Shown here in pieces: positions 1 through 5,861 of a stretch of DNA of 6,420 nucleotides. Location: contig JAJZNM010000070.1 in assembly GCA_021852325.1 (NCBI GenBank), positions 1-6,420 of the forward strand, read 5' to 3'. The DNA comes from Pseudomonadota bacterium. Lineage in GTDB: Bacteria > Pseudomonadota > Gammaproteobacteria > JAKAQQ01. Below the pieces are notes generated by a model that was not told the origin of the DNA, made no database searches, and was given only the letters and a program-made list of their open reading frames with translations. Both the position numbers and the translations under genes were made by a program. Each line of letters begins with the position of its first letter. The stretch's first letter is position 1.

Positions 1-1
1 C

Positions 2-1378
2 CGGATTGAGCCCGCAGAAGCACTCCGGACCGAGCCGCCCCAGGAAGGTTGGGGTGTGGGACAGGCCACGTTCAGCGCGATGGTCCTGCTCCTGGCCTAT
101 GGTGCCTGGTATGCCTCAGGCGGCGGCGGCAGCATCCGTTATCTCGCCATCAGTCTCACGCTGATCCTTGCCGTCTCTGCGCTCGCCTTCCTGAGCCTCC
201 GGTTCCTCGGGCGCATGTTCTCCTCGATCCACGCCGAACTCAGATGGGTGATCACGAGCCTCAACCGGCGGCCGGCGTTCACGGCGCTGTCGCTGGCTTC
301 ACTCACGCTCATCATTTTCGTTCTCGTTTTCCTCGAGACCGCGCGAACCAGCCTGTTTGCGGGATACGGCGAAATGTTCGGCCCGAGGACCCCGAACTGG
401 TTCGTGATCGGCATCGAGCCCGGGGAACGCACCCGGCTCAAAGCACTCCTCCAACGCCACGAGATCGAAATCCGGCCCTTCGCCCCCCTCTACGTCGCCC
501 GCCTCATCGCGCTGAATGGCCACCGGCTGCACGCCCGGGATACCCGCATTCCGGGACGCCGGTTCTGGATCCGGCATGATGAGAGCCTGAGCGCCAGTGC
601 AAGGCTTCCAGCAGGCGACCGGATCGTGGCCGGGCACTTCTGGTCCAGCGGAACCCGTCTACACGAGGCATCCCTGGTCCACGGTTTTGCGCACATGATG
701 GGAGTCCACCTGGGGGATACCCTTGAATACCGGGTCGCCGGAACCGACTTCTCGGCATCGGTCACGAGTTTCCGCAAGGTCCGGTGGGATCACATGACAC
801 CGAACTTCTTCGTGCTGCTTTCCCCATCCGCCGTCCATGGTCTGCCGCACAGCTACCTGACCTCGGTGCGCGCACCGGGGGCAGCGCGCGGGTTCATGGC
901 ACGGCTGCCATCGCGTTTTCCCGGGGTCACGGTCGTCGACATCCGTCTCCTGATCCGCGAGTTGCGGCATCTTCTCGCCCGCGCCGCCCAGGCGGTTTCC
1001 GTCCTCATGCTGTCGACCCTGGCTGCAGCCCTTCTCCTGGCCTATCTTGTCGTGGCCCTGACGCGCGAGGAACGAAGACGCGAAATCATCCTGTTCCGGA
1101 CGCTCGGGGTGCGCCTCACCAAGATCATGTCCTGGCTTGCGCTCGAATACGGTCTCATCGGGTTCCTGTCGGGCGCGCTCGGGGCACTCGCCGCTGGCGT
1201 GATCGGATGGCTGGATGCCCGCTCGCTGCTCGACGTGCACTTCCGGCCCGATTGGCCGGTGCTCCTCGCAGCTCCATGGATCACGGCTTCAGCCACGCTC
1301 GTGCTCGGCTTCCTGGCCTTGGCACGGACACTGTCTACCAGCCGGAACCGCTTCTGGAGATCGCTCAACTCGGTCTGA
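2..1378 (+). CDS. YbbP-type ABC transporter permease (FtsX/MacB fold), 5' partial
   Basis: The reading frame is open from the first bases with no stop, and the first complete codons encode a P-A-E-A-L-R linker typical of the stretch after an internal FtsX domain, so the start lies upstream; the GTG at 56 is not the true start. About 458 residues are visible, roughly the last half to 55% of a usual 800-residue YbbP-like permease. Order of parts: two hydrophobic segments (about 70-170 and 150-220 in base positions), another membrane segment near 290-345, then a long periplasmic region with family-like motifs (T-P-N-W-F near 390, F-R-K-V-R-W-D near 770, T-P-N-F-F near 800). A C-terminal FtsX domain follows with three membrane segments (about 1000-1060, 1135-1220, 1255-1330) and an E-E-R-R-R-E-I...R-T-L-G coupling motif at about 1067-1110. 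The family works with a YbbA-like ATPase, not visible here, in inner-membrane export or extraction of hydrophobic compounds; the substrate is unknown. It ends 50 bases from a convergent gene. Confidence 0.85.
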   Translation, partial: RIEPAEALRTEPPQEGWGVGQATFSAMVLLLAYGAWYASGGGGSIRYLAISLTLILAVSALAFLSLRFLGRMFSSIHAELRWVITSLNRRPAFTALSLASLTLIIFVLVFLETARTSLFAGYGEMFGPRTPNWFVIGIEPGERTRLKALLQRHEIEIRPFAPLYVARLIALNGHRLHARDTRIPGRRFWIRHDESLSASARLPAGDRIVAGHFWSSGTRLHEASLVHGFAHMMGVHLGDTLEYRVAGTDFSASVTSFRKVRWDHMTPNFFVLLSPSAVHGLPHSYLTSVRAPGAARGFMARLPSRFPGVTVVDIRLLIRELRHLLARAAQAVSVLMLSTLAAALLLAYLVVALTREERRREIILFRTLGVRLTKIMSWLALEYGLIGFLSGALGALAAGVIGWLDARSLLDVHFRPDWPVLLAAPWITASATLVLGFLALARTLSTSRNRFWRSLNSV

Positions 1379-1428
1379 AGGCCCGGTCGCGCTCCCCCGA
1401 AAGGGATTGCATCGAGGCGGCGAACCGG

Positions 1429-2058
1429 TCAAAGAGTCGGGAAATAGTAGTTGACCCCAACCGTAAACTGGTCACCGTAACTGTTGGTTCCGATGCTGAG
1501 ACTCGCCACGCCGCTCAGGTGGGGCATGAAATAGTACTGGACTGCTCCAGTCACGGTCTCAAAGGACGAGTGGCATCCCGGACAGCTGTTATAGGTATTG
1601 ATACCCACGAGACCATCGATCTCGAGCTTCTGGACGGGTGGATGCCAACGGACACCCCCGGCCAACCCGAATCCATTCGCACTCGCAGAGGCTCCACCGC
1701 AACCGGGCAACCCGCAGCTCACGTCGAACGCGGTGTGGAGAAACAGGGCCTCAACCACGAGATCGATCGGCTGCCGGGTCTCGAGGGCCGTGTGGAATCC
1801 GACACCGAGGTCCAGATTGTTGCCGTTGACCCCCTGCCCATAACTCAGGTACTGGTATCCGGCCACGACATTGAAATGCGGATTGAAGTTGTAGGAGCCG
1901 TCGAGGTATGGCCCTGTGGCGCTCGAGCCACCTGAAGGCGTATAAGAAACGAACCCGCCACCGACATACGTATAGTTGAAACCTTTGGCGAAAAGCGGAC
2001 CACCCAATCCCAGTGCCACCACGGCACTGATCATCAAGGCCCATTTCAGATTGCGCAT
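1429..2058 (-). CDS. Small outer-membrane beta-barrel protein with paired cysteines in surface loops
   Basis: A 209-residue protein. The ATG at 2058 is chosen because GGAG lies 8 bases upstream and a clear signal peptide follows (residues 1-24, basic start, hydrophobic core, L-F-A cleavage site); the frame is open further upstream but without signal-peptide features. The mature part alternates small/aromatic residues with Gly and Asn turns and can be drawn as ten antiparallel strands with short periplasmic turns (N-P-H, T-R-Q-P, P-P-V-Q, M-P-H). The C-terminus carries a perfect BAM beta-signal pattern (T199-x-G201-x-x-Y204-x-F206), followed by three extra residues P-T-L. Cysteines occur only as C115/C120 (CGLPGC) and C159/C162 followed by H163 (CPGCH), in predicted extracellular loops 3 and 4. 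I do not recognise the family; a general 8- to 10-strand OMP (OmpA/OmpW/OprF-like fold) is the safest label. It converges on the permease; the 50-base gap between them (1379-1428) shows only a weak 4-bp hairpin. Confidence 0.8.
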   Translation of the reverse strand: MRNLKWALMISAVVALGLGGPLFAKGFNYTYVGGGFVSYTPSGGSSATGPYLDGSYNFNPHFNVVAGYQYLSYGQGVNGNNLDLGVGFHTALETRQPIDLVVEALFLHTAFDVSCGLPGCGGASASANGFGLAGGVRWHPPVQKLEIDGLVGINTYNSCPGCHSSFETVTGAVQYYFMPHLSGVASLSIGTNSYGDQFTVGVNYYFPTL

Positions 2059-2190
2059 GGCGATTTCTCCGTTACCTTTAGAGTTGGTGAATGGAAGCCG
2101 GACCCTGCGTACACTCAGGGGAGCCGGGATGCGCCTCCCGGGGCGGGCGGCGCTGTGCGCCATGATAACGGATCCAGCTCTTTTTGCGAA
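2056..2190 (-). promoter_or_regulatory. Promoter and structured leader of the outer-membrane protein gene
   Basis: Reading the minus strand, TTCGCA (2190-2185) and TATCAT (2167-2162) are separated by exactly 17 bases, matching 4/6 and 5/6 of the sigma-70 consensus. Transcription would start near 2155 and give a leader of about 97 bases. The leader holds two consecutive inverted repeats: a 6-bp stem CCGGGA/TCCCGG with a 6-base loop (2124-2141) and a 5-bp stem CCCTG/CAGGG with an 8-base loop (2103-2120). The ribosome binding site GGAG follows, 8 bases before the ATG. A CTCTT/AAGAG inverted repeat (2178-2193) overlaps the -35 hexamer and could be an operator or the weak end of envC transcription. 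All from inspection; no transcript evidence. Confidence 0.45.
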
Positions 2191-2218
2191 GAGTGCCTGA
2201 GGGGCCTGCCCATGGTCC

Positions 2219-3385
2219 TTACCGTGATCGTGGGCCACCACCGGGGATCAGCCAAGGTGCGGGATCGATCGGTTGCGCGCCCCGGCGGATCTGGAAATAG
2301 AGATCCGGACGGTGGACCCGGCCGGAGCCGAGGCGTCCGATCGGATCACCTGCGTTGATCCAGTCGCCCACCCGGTCATAGAGCGCCGTGTTGTGGGCAT
2401 AGACCGTGAAATACCCCCCGCCCTGGGCCACCACCGCAATCAACCCAAAGTTGGGCAGCCACCCGGAAAACACGACCTCTCCATGCGCGACCGCACGGAC
2501 ACGGGCCCCGATGTGTGCCCGGATCAGGAGGCCGTGGCTCAAGAGGCGCCCACGGGCTTCCGGGGAGCCGAAACCGCGTACGATCGTGCCCTGGACCGGC
2601 CAGGGCAGATGCCCGCGCAGGCGCGGGAATGGCGTTTTGGTAAACGGGTTGCCCTCGACATCGACCCGCGGCGATACCCGATGGAGACGGGCCCACATGG
2701 CCGTGAGCTCCCGGTAACGGATCCGGAGTTCATCGAGCCGGGCATGTCCCTGTCTCAGGTGCACTGAAAGTGCGGCCAGCAACGCAAGCCGCTGCGCCCG
2801 CTCCGCCTCCAGTTCGAGATCCGTTCGCATCTGCACCGCCTCAAGGCCCTTCAACCGTCGATCCGTGACCGCGAAGCGGGTCCGCGCCATCGCGAGATCC
2901 CGCGCCAGCGTATCGAGGAGCCTCAGGCGGGATGTCGTGGCGCGGTTCACGAGCTGCCACTCGCCGATGAGGCGGGAGAGCCGACTCAGGGATCCGCCTC
3001 CAAGCAGGAACCGCAAGCGCGCCTCGCGTCCCAGGATGAATCGAGTCTCAGCGAGACGGAGCAGTGCTTTTCGTGCATGCGAAAACGTACGGCGAATGTG
3101 CTGCTCACGCTGGGCGAGGAGGCGTTCACGCGCGAGGAGCCCGGCCCGCTTTGTTCTCAGCATCTCCAGCCGGTCCCGGCTGACTGCGAGCGCCTGCGTG
3201 GTGCGGTCGAGGACCCGAAGCGCCCGGATGCGACGGGCCTGATCCAAGGCGAGCCGCTTCTCGGTATCCCGGAGTTTCATCCGGATCCGGGAGCTGGAGT
3301 GAGGGGGCGTGACCGTGTGCGCGCCTGCTGCGGGCCCGAATAACGCCACCGCGAAAACAAGCACCCGCCCACGTGAAACGTTCAC
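2219..3385 (-). CDS. envC: EnvC-like murein hydrolase activator (degenerate LytM/M23 domain)
   Basis: A 388-residue periplasmic protein, close to E. coli EnvC in length. Residues 1-22 form a signal peptide ending A-G-A. Residues about 33-235 are Arg/Leu/Glu-rich heptad-like coiled coil. Residues about 258-379 form a LytM (M23) domain ending in the family-like D-P-A-P-W-L. Catalytic M23 peptidases bind zinc through an H-x-G-x-D motif and an H-x-H motif; here the Asp position is Leu287 (S-H-G-L-L-I) and the H-x-H is D361-L-Y363, so zinc binding is lost, as in E. coli EnvC. H331 (Y-A-H) remains. Known role of the family: recruited by FtsEX to the septum, where it activates the amidases AmiA/AmiB to split the wall of dividing cells. 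The start is GTG with a strong GAGGTGAG site 5 bases upstream. It lies divergent from the rhodanese-secB operon, as in E. coli, but the usual upstream phosphoglycerate mutase gene is not there. Confidence 0.9.
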   Translation of the reverse strand: MNVSRGRVLVFAVALFGPAAGAHTVTPPHSSSRIRMKLRDTEKRLALDQARRIRALRVLDRTTQALAVSRDRLEMLRTKRAGLLARERLLAQREQHIRRTFSHARKALLRLAETRFILGREARLRFLLGGGSLSRLSRLIGEWQLVNRATTSRLRLLDTLARDLAMARTRFAVTDRRLKGLEAVQMRTDLELEAERAQRLALLAALSVHLRQGHARLDELRIRYRELTAMWARLHRVSPRVDVEGNPFTKTPFPRLRGHLPWPVQGTIVRGFGSPEARGRLLSHGLLIRAHIGARVRAVAHGEVVFSGWLPNFGLIAVVAQGGGYFTVYAHNTALYDRVGDWINAGDPIGRLGSGRVHRPDLYFQIRRGAQPIDPAPWLIPGGGPRSR

Positions 3386-3453
3386 CGCATCTCACCTCGC
3401 CGCCAGGCCCGCCGGTCGGTCAGGAACCATGGGCCATCCGGGAACCCCACCCA

Positions 3454-3484
3454 ATTATCCACCCGAATGTCCAAAGACTGGCAA
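3454..3484 (-). promoter_or_regulatory. Candidate envC promoter
   Basis: On the minus strand TTGCCA (3484-3479, 5/6 match to the -35 consensus) is followed after 19 bases by GATAAT (3459-3454, 5/6 match to the -10). The spacer is two bases longer than optimal. Transcription would start near 3447, giving a leader of about 60 bases before the envC GTG. It lies in the divergent gap and is AT-rich compared with its surroundings. Inferred from hexamers only. Confidence 0.35.
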
Positions 3485-3550
3485 AGGACCTGGTCGTCCC
3501 GGGGTTGCCGCACCGGCTGGCCGTATCTCCCCGCGACGCGCGGAACGCAG

Positions 3551-3582
3551 TGGACGCATCCGGATACCCTCAAGGCTATAAT
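3551..3582 (+). promoter_or_regulatory. Candidate promoter of the rhodanese-grxC-secB-gpsA-pyrD operon
   Basis: A perfect TATAAT lies at 3577-3582, rare in such GC-rich DNA. The best -35 candidate is TGGACG (3551-3556, 4/6) with a long 20-base spacer, so the -35 is weak or the promoter depends on an activator. Transcription would begin near 3589, about 20 bases before the GTG at 3609. This rules out the TTG at 3582 as the start codon of the first gene. Confidence 0.4.
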
Positions 3583-3608
3583 TGGGAGATTGGACGCCGG
3601 GCCGGATC

Positions 3609-4049
3609 GTGCAGAATCGCCTGATCATCTTTGCCTCACACCACTATCTCCTGGTTGCTGCGTTTTTGTTCATCCTCGGCCTCATCATCGCCGATGAAGT
3701 GGAACGCAGGACCCGGCGTTTCCGGGAAGTCAACGCTCAAGAAGCCGCCCAACTGATCAACCGGGGTGCAAGCCTCCTGGATCTCCGCGACCGTCAGGCA
3801 TTCGAAGCCGGACACATCGCGAACGCAGTCCGCATCGATGCCGACGACCTGACGGAACGGATCGCCACGCTCGCAAAGTCCAATCCCCCGGCGATCATCC
3901 TTTGTTGCCAGCATGGCGAGCAATCGAAGCGGTATGCCAAAAAGGCCGCGGCGCTCACCACCACACCGGTGGCGATTCTCAAAAACGGGATCTCGCAATG
4001 GAAACAGGAAAACTTCCCTCTGGTCCAGAAGACAAGGGGGCCGGCGTGA
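3609..4049 (+). CDS. yibN: Membrane-anchored single-domain rhodanese (YibN-like)
   Basis: A 146-residue protein (E. coli YibN is 143). The GTG at 3609 is preferred over the in-frame TTG at 3582: it gives an M-Q-N-R-L...H-Y-L-L start that parallels YibN, and the TTG overlaps a -10 hexamer; no strong ribosome binding site is seen for it. Residues about 13-28 are one membrane segment, so the rhodanese domain (about 40-135) is anchored to the inner membrane; a basic stretch E-R-R-T-R-R-F follows it. The active-site loop is C99-C100-Q-H-G-E-Q-S, fitting the C-x-x-G-x-x-S rhodanese loop with C100 as the probable sulfur-carrying cysteine; the extra adjacent C99 is notable. D-L-R-D-R...F-E-A-G-H-I-A-N-A is the usual CH2A-type motif. 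Likely role: persulfide/sulfane-sulfur transfer; the physiological acceptor is unknown. Its TGA overlaps the GTG of grxC, suggesting translational coupling. Confidence 0.85.
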   Translation: MQNRLIIFASHHYLLVAAFLFILGLIIADEVERRTRRFREVNAQEAAQLINRGASLLDLRDRQAFEAGHIANAVRIDADDLTERIATLAKSNPPAIILCCQHGEQSKRYAKKAAALTTTPVAILKNGISQWKQENFPLVQKTRGPA

Positions 4050-4345
4050 GCGCGAACCTGGTTGTCTACACGGCCCCCTATTGCAGCTATTGTCGCCTGG
4101 CGAAACAGCTGCTCATGAGACGCGGCTTCGATTTCCGCGAGGTGGATGTCGCCAGCGATCCCGAGGCGCGCCTGACCCTGGCCAAGACCACCGGGCGGAA
4201 AACCATTCCCCAGATCTTCATCGGCGGTCAGCCGATCGGCGGATTCGAGGAACTCAAGGCCCTCGACGATTCGGGCGCGCTCGCCCGTCTGGTCTCAGAG
4301 ACCCGAGACCCCCCATCCGACTCCGGGAGTCCCCCCCATGAATGA
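4046..4345 (+). CDS. grxC: Glutaredoxin 3 (GrxC), CSYC active site
   Basis: A 99-residue thioredoxin-fold protein that reduces disulfides and glutathione mixed disulfides in the cytoplasm using glutathione. The start is GTG at 4046, sharing GTGA with the stop of the rhodanese gene, with an AAGGGGG site upstream. Visible motifs: V-V-Y-T-A-P-Y-C13-S-Y-C16 active site; T-I-P-Q-I-F-I with the conserved cis-proline; G-G-F-E-E-L glutathione-binding turn; an L-D-D-S-G-A-L end helix. The usual GrxC motif is C-P-Y-C; here the proline is serine. Both cysteines remain, so dithiol activity is expected. E. coli GrxC is 83 residues; the extra 14 or so at the C-terminus are polar and proline-rich (P-P-S-D-S-G-S-P-P) and overlap the control region and first codons of secB. 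Eight bases overlap with secB. Confidence 0.92.
   Translation: MSANLVVYTAPYCSYCRLAKQLLMRRGFDFREVDVASDPEARLTLAKTTGRKTIPQIFIGGQPIGGFEELKALDDSGALARLVSETRDPPSDSGSPPHE
4291..4337 (+). promoter_or_regulatory. Hairpins covering the secB ribosome binding site
   Basis: Within the grxC tail lie two inverted repeats just before the secB ATG. The first pairs GGTCTC (4291-4296) with GAGACC at 4305-4310 (or the nearer copy at 4298-4303). The second pairs GACTC (4319-4323) with GAGTC (4327-4331) around a 3-base CGG loop. The likely Shine-Dalgarno GGGAG (4325-4329), 8 bases before the ATG, falls inside this second stem-loop. Ribosomes finishing grxC must cross it, as the grxC stop is beyond the secB start, so it may enforce translational coupling. 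Seen as sequence complementarity only. Confidence 0.4.
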
Positions 4346-4835
4346 GATTTCTCCGACTGCAAACGACCCGGCACCTGCCGATCCGGTGGAACGCCAATTT
4401 ACGATTGAAGCCATCTATCTCAAGGATTGCTCCTTTGAATCGCCGCTCACCCCCGCGATCTTGGGCACGCCCAATCTCTCACCCGAGATCAAGGTGAACC
4501 TGCAAACCGCCATCAACGGTATCCGGGACAACCCTGACCTGCATGAGGTGGTGCTCACGGTGACCCTGGAAGCCCGCTTACAGGACCGGGTCACTTTCCT
4601 GGCCGAGATCCACGAAGCCGCACTGCTCCGCATACGCGGGTTCTCCGACGAGGAAAAAGCCCCCCTCCTCGGTGCCTATGCCCCTGGCCTGCTCTACCCC
4701 TACGCACGGGAACTTCTGGCGAGCCTGGTCAACCGGGGCGGATTCCCGTCGGTCCTCTTGCAGCCGGTCAACTTCGATGCCATCTATCAACAGCATCTCC
4801 TGCAGGCAAACCAGTCCACCCCGGGACATGCCTGA
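4338..4835 (+). CDS. secB: SecB, Sec-pathway export chaperone
   Basis: A 165-residue acidic protein (E. coli SecB 155). SecB is a cytoplasmic tetramer that holds precursors of outer-membrane and periplasmic proteins unfolded and delivers them to SecA. Family-like blocks: F-T-I-E-A-I-Y-L-K-D-C-S-F-E-S-P (residues 21-36), the V-N-L-Q and V-V-L-T-V-T-L-E-A strands, the C-L-L-Y-P-Y-A-R-E-like helix (here G-L-L-Y-P-Y-A-R-E), then N-R-G-G-F-P-S-V-L-L-Q-P-V-N-F-D-A-I-Y, which is nearly diagnostic. C31 stands where isoleucine is common. The N-terminal 17 residues are a Pro/Asp-rich extension, and the C-terminal tail is short and polar. It starts inside the end of grxC (8-base overlap), and gpsA begins 8 bases after its stop, the classical gammaproteobacterial order. 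Confidence 0.95.
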   Translation: MNEISPTANDPAPADPVERQFTIEAIYLKDCSFESPLTPAILGTPNLSPEIKVNLQTAINGIRDNPDLHEVVLTVTLEARLQDRVTFLAEIHEAALLRIRGFSDEEKAPLLGAYAPGLLYPYARELLASLVNRGGFPSVLLQPVNFDAIYQQHLLQANQSTPGHA

Positions 4836-4843
4836 GCGGAAGC

Positions 4844-5857
4844 GTGGACACGGCTGCCCCCTACGCGGTTCTCGGTGCCGGATCCTGGGGGACGGCACTG
4901 GCGCTGCAACTCGTCCGGAACCACCGGGGCACCCGCCTTTGGGGTCGCGATTCCCGGGCACTGGCTGATCTCGATGCGCGCCGTGAAAACCGGCGCTATC
5001 TGCCCGGTTTCCCGCTGCCGGACTCACTCGTGGTCACGGACGATCTTGCGCTCGCAATCGAGGGCGCGGGCGGGATCATCCTGGCAGTCCCCGCCGAGGC
5101 GCTCCGAGGAACACTCGAGGCGACCATCCGGAGAGGTCTCGGCCATCTCCCCATCCTGATCGCCACCAAGGGGATGGAATCCACGACCGCCCTCCTCATG
5201 CATGAAGTGGCCCGCGCTGTGAGACCACGGGGTCCCCTGGCGCTTTTGTCCGGTCCGAGTTTTGCACGGGAGGTCGCAGCGGGACTTCCAACCGCGGTCA
5301 CGGTTGCCTCCGAAGACACCGACACCGCACAAAAGTTCGCTGAAGCGTTCCATGGATCCTCCTTCCGGATCTACCTGGGTCAGGACCTGCCCGGGGTCGC
5401 ACTGGGCGGCGCCGTCAAAAACGTGATCGCGATCGGCGCCGGGCTGTCTGACGGACTGGCCATGGGGGCGAATGCCCGCGCGGCCCTGATCACACGCGGG
5501 CTCGCGGAACTCGTCCGTCTCGGACTGCGCGAAGGCGCCCGCCTCGAGACGTTCATGGGCCTGTCCGGGGTGGGGGATCTCATGCTCACCGCGACCGATG
5601 ACCAATCCCGCAACCACCGGCTGGGCCGGCTGCTCGCTCAAGGCGTGTCGCTCGAAGCGGCACAGGCCCGGATTGGCCAGGTGACGGAGGGGATGCAGAC
5701 CCTCCCTGCACTCCAGAAGCGCAGGCTCGCTGCCCGTGTCGAGATGCCGATCACGGATGCACTCGATGCCATCCTCAACCAGGGGGCTGATCCACGCCGG
5801 ACCCTCGAACGGCTCCTCGAACGCAGCCGGACCACCGAGTTTCCTGGGACGGGGTGA
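4844..5857 (+). CDS. gpsA: Glycerol-3-phosphate dehydrogenase [NAD(P)+], biosynthetic
   Basis: A 337-residue cytoplasmic enzyme that reduces dihydroxyacetone phosphate to sn-glycerol-3-phosphate with NAD(P)H, supplying phospholipid synthesis. The N-terminal Rossmann domain has G11-A-G-S-W-G16. Further family motifs: the I-A-T-K-G-M-E segment near residues 105-111, L-S-G-P-S-F-A-R-E-V-A near 142-152, the catalytic-domain G-G-A-V-K192-N-V-I-A-I-G-A-G with its conserved lysine, N-A-R-A-A-L-I-T-R-G-L, and G-L-S-G-V-G-D245-L-M-L-T with its conserved aspartate. S-R-N-H-R-L-G follows (commonly S-R-N-R-R-F-G). Length matches the family (about 330-340). The start is GTG with only a weak upstream GGAAG-like site; no alternative start fits before the Rossmann motif. 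It lies 8 bases after secB and 4 bases before the next gene. Confidence 0.96.
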   Translation: MDTAAPYAVLGAGSWGTALALQLVRNHRGTRLWGRDSRALADLDARRENRRYLPGFPLPDSLVVTDDLALAIEGAGGIILAVPAEALRGTLEATIRRGLGHLPILIATKGMESTTALLMHEVARAVRPRGPLALLSGPSFAREVAAGLPTAVTVASEDTDTAQKFAEAFHGSSFRIYLGQDLPGVALGGAVKNVIAIGAGLSDGLAMGANARAALITRGLAELVRLGLREGARLETFMGLSGVGDLMLTATDDQSRNHRLGRLLAQGVSLEAAQARIGQVTEGMQTLPALQKRRLAARVEMPITDALDAILNQGADPRRTLERLLERSRTTEFPGTG

Positions 5858-5861
5858 CTCG

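Noticed and set aside
1379..1428. Bidirectional terminator in the convergent gap
   Set aside because: Only a 4-bp TCCC/GGGA stem (1393-1406) without a T-tract on either strand; not enough to call.
1570..1584. CPGCH read as a cytochrome c heme site
   Set aside because: A single CXXCH in a surface loop of a barrel, with no other cytochrome features, is weak evidence; kept only as one possibility in the cysteine-cluster finding.
784..1935. Long plus-strand frame of 383 codons spanning the permease end and the antisense of the barrel gene
   Set aside because: It crosses two well-supported genes in other frames, has no domain-like pattern, and is rich in Arg, Pro and Gly as expected of shadow frames in GC-rich DNA.
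2059..2241. Longer version of the barrel protein starting near 2241
   Set aside because: It would overlap the envC end, lacks a signal peptide at its start, and the internal ATG at 2058 has a good ribosome binding site and an immediate signal peptide.
2..3385. Functional link between the FtsX-fold permease and EnvC, as in FtsEX-EnvC
   Set aside because: The permease has YbbP-family periplasmic motifs and a different topology from cell-division FtsX; the two genes are on opposite strands with another gene between.
3373..3624. Plus-strand 83-codon frame across the divergent gap
   Set aside because: It is codon-aligned with the minus-strand candidate and has a poorer codon-position GC pattern; it begins inside envC and has no family resemblance I recognise.
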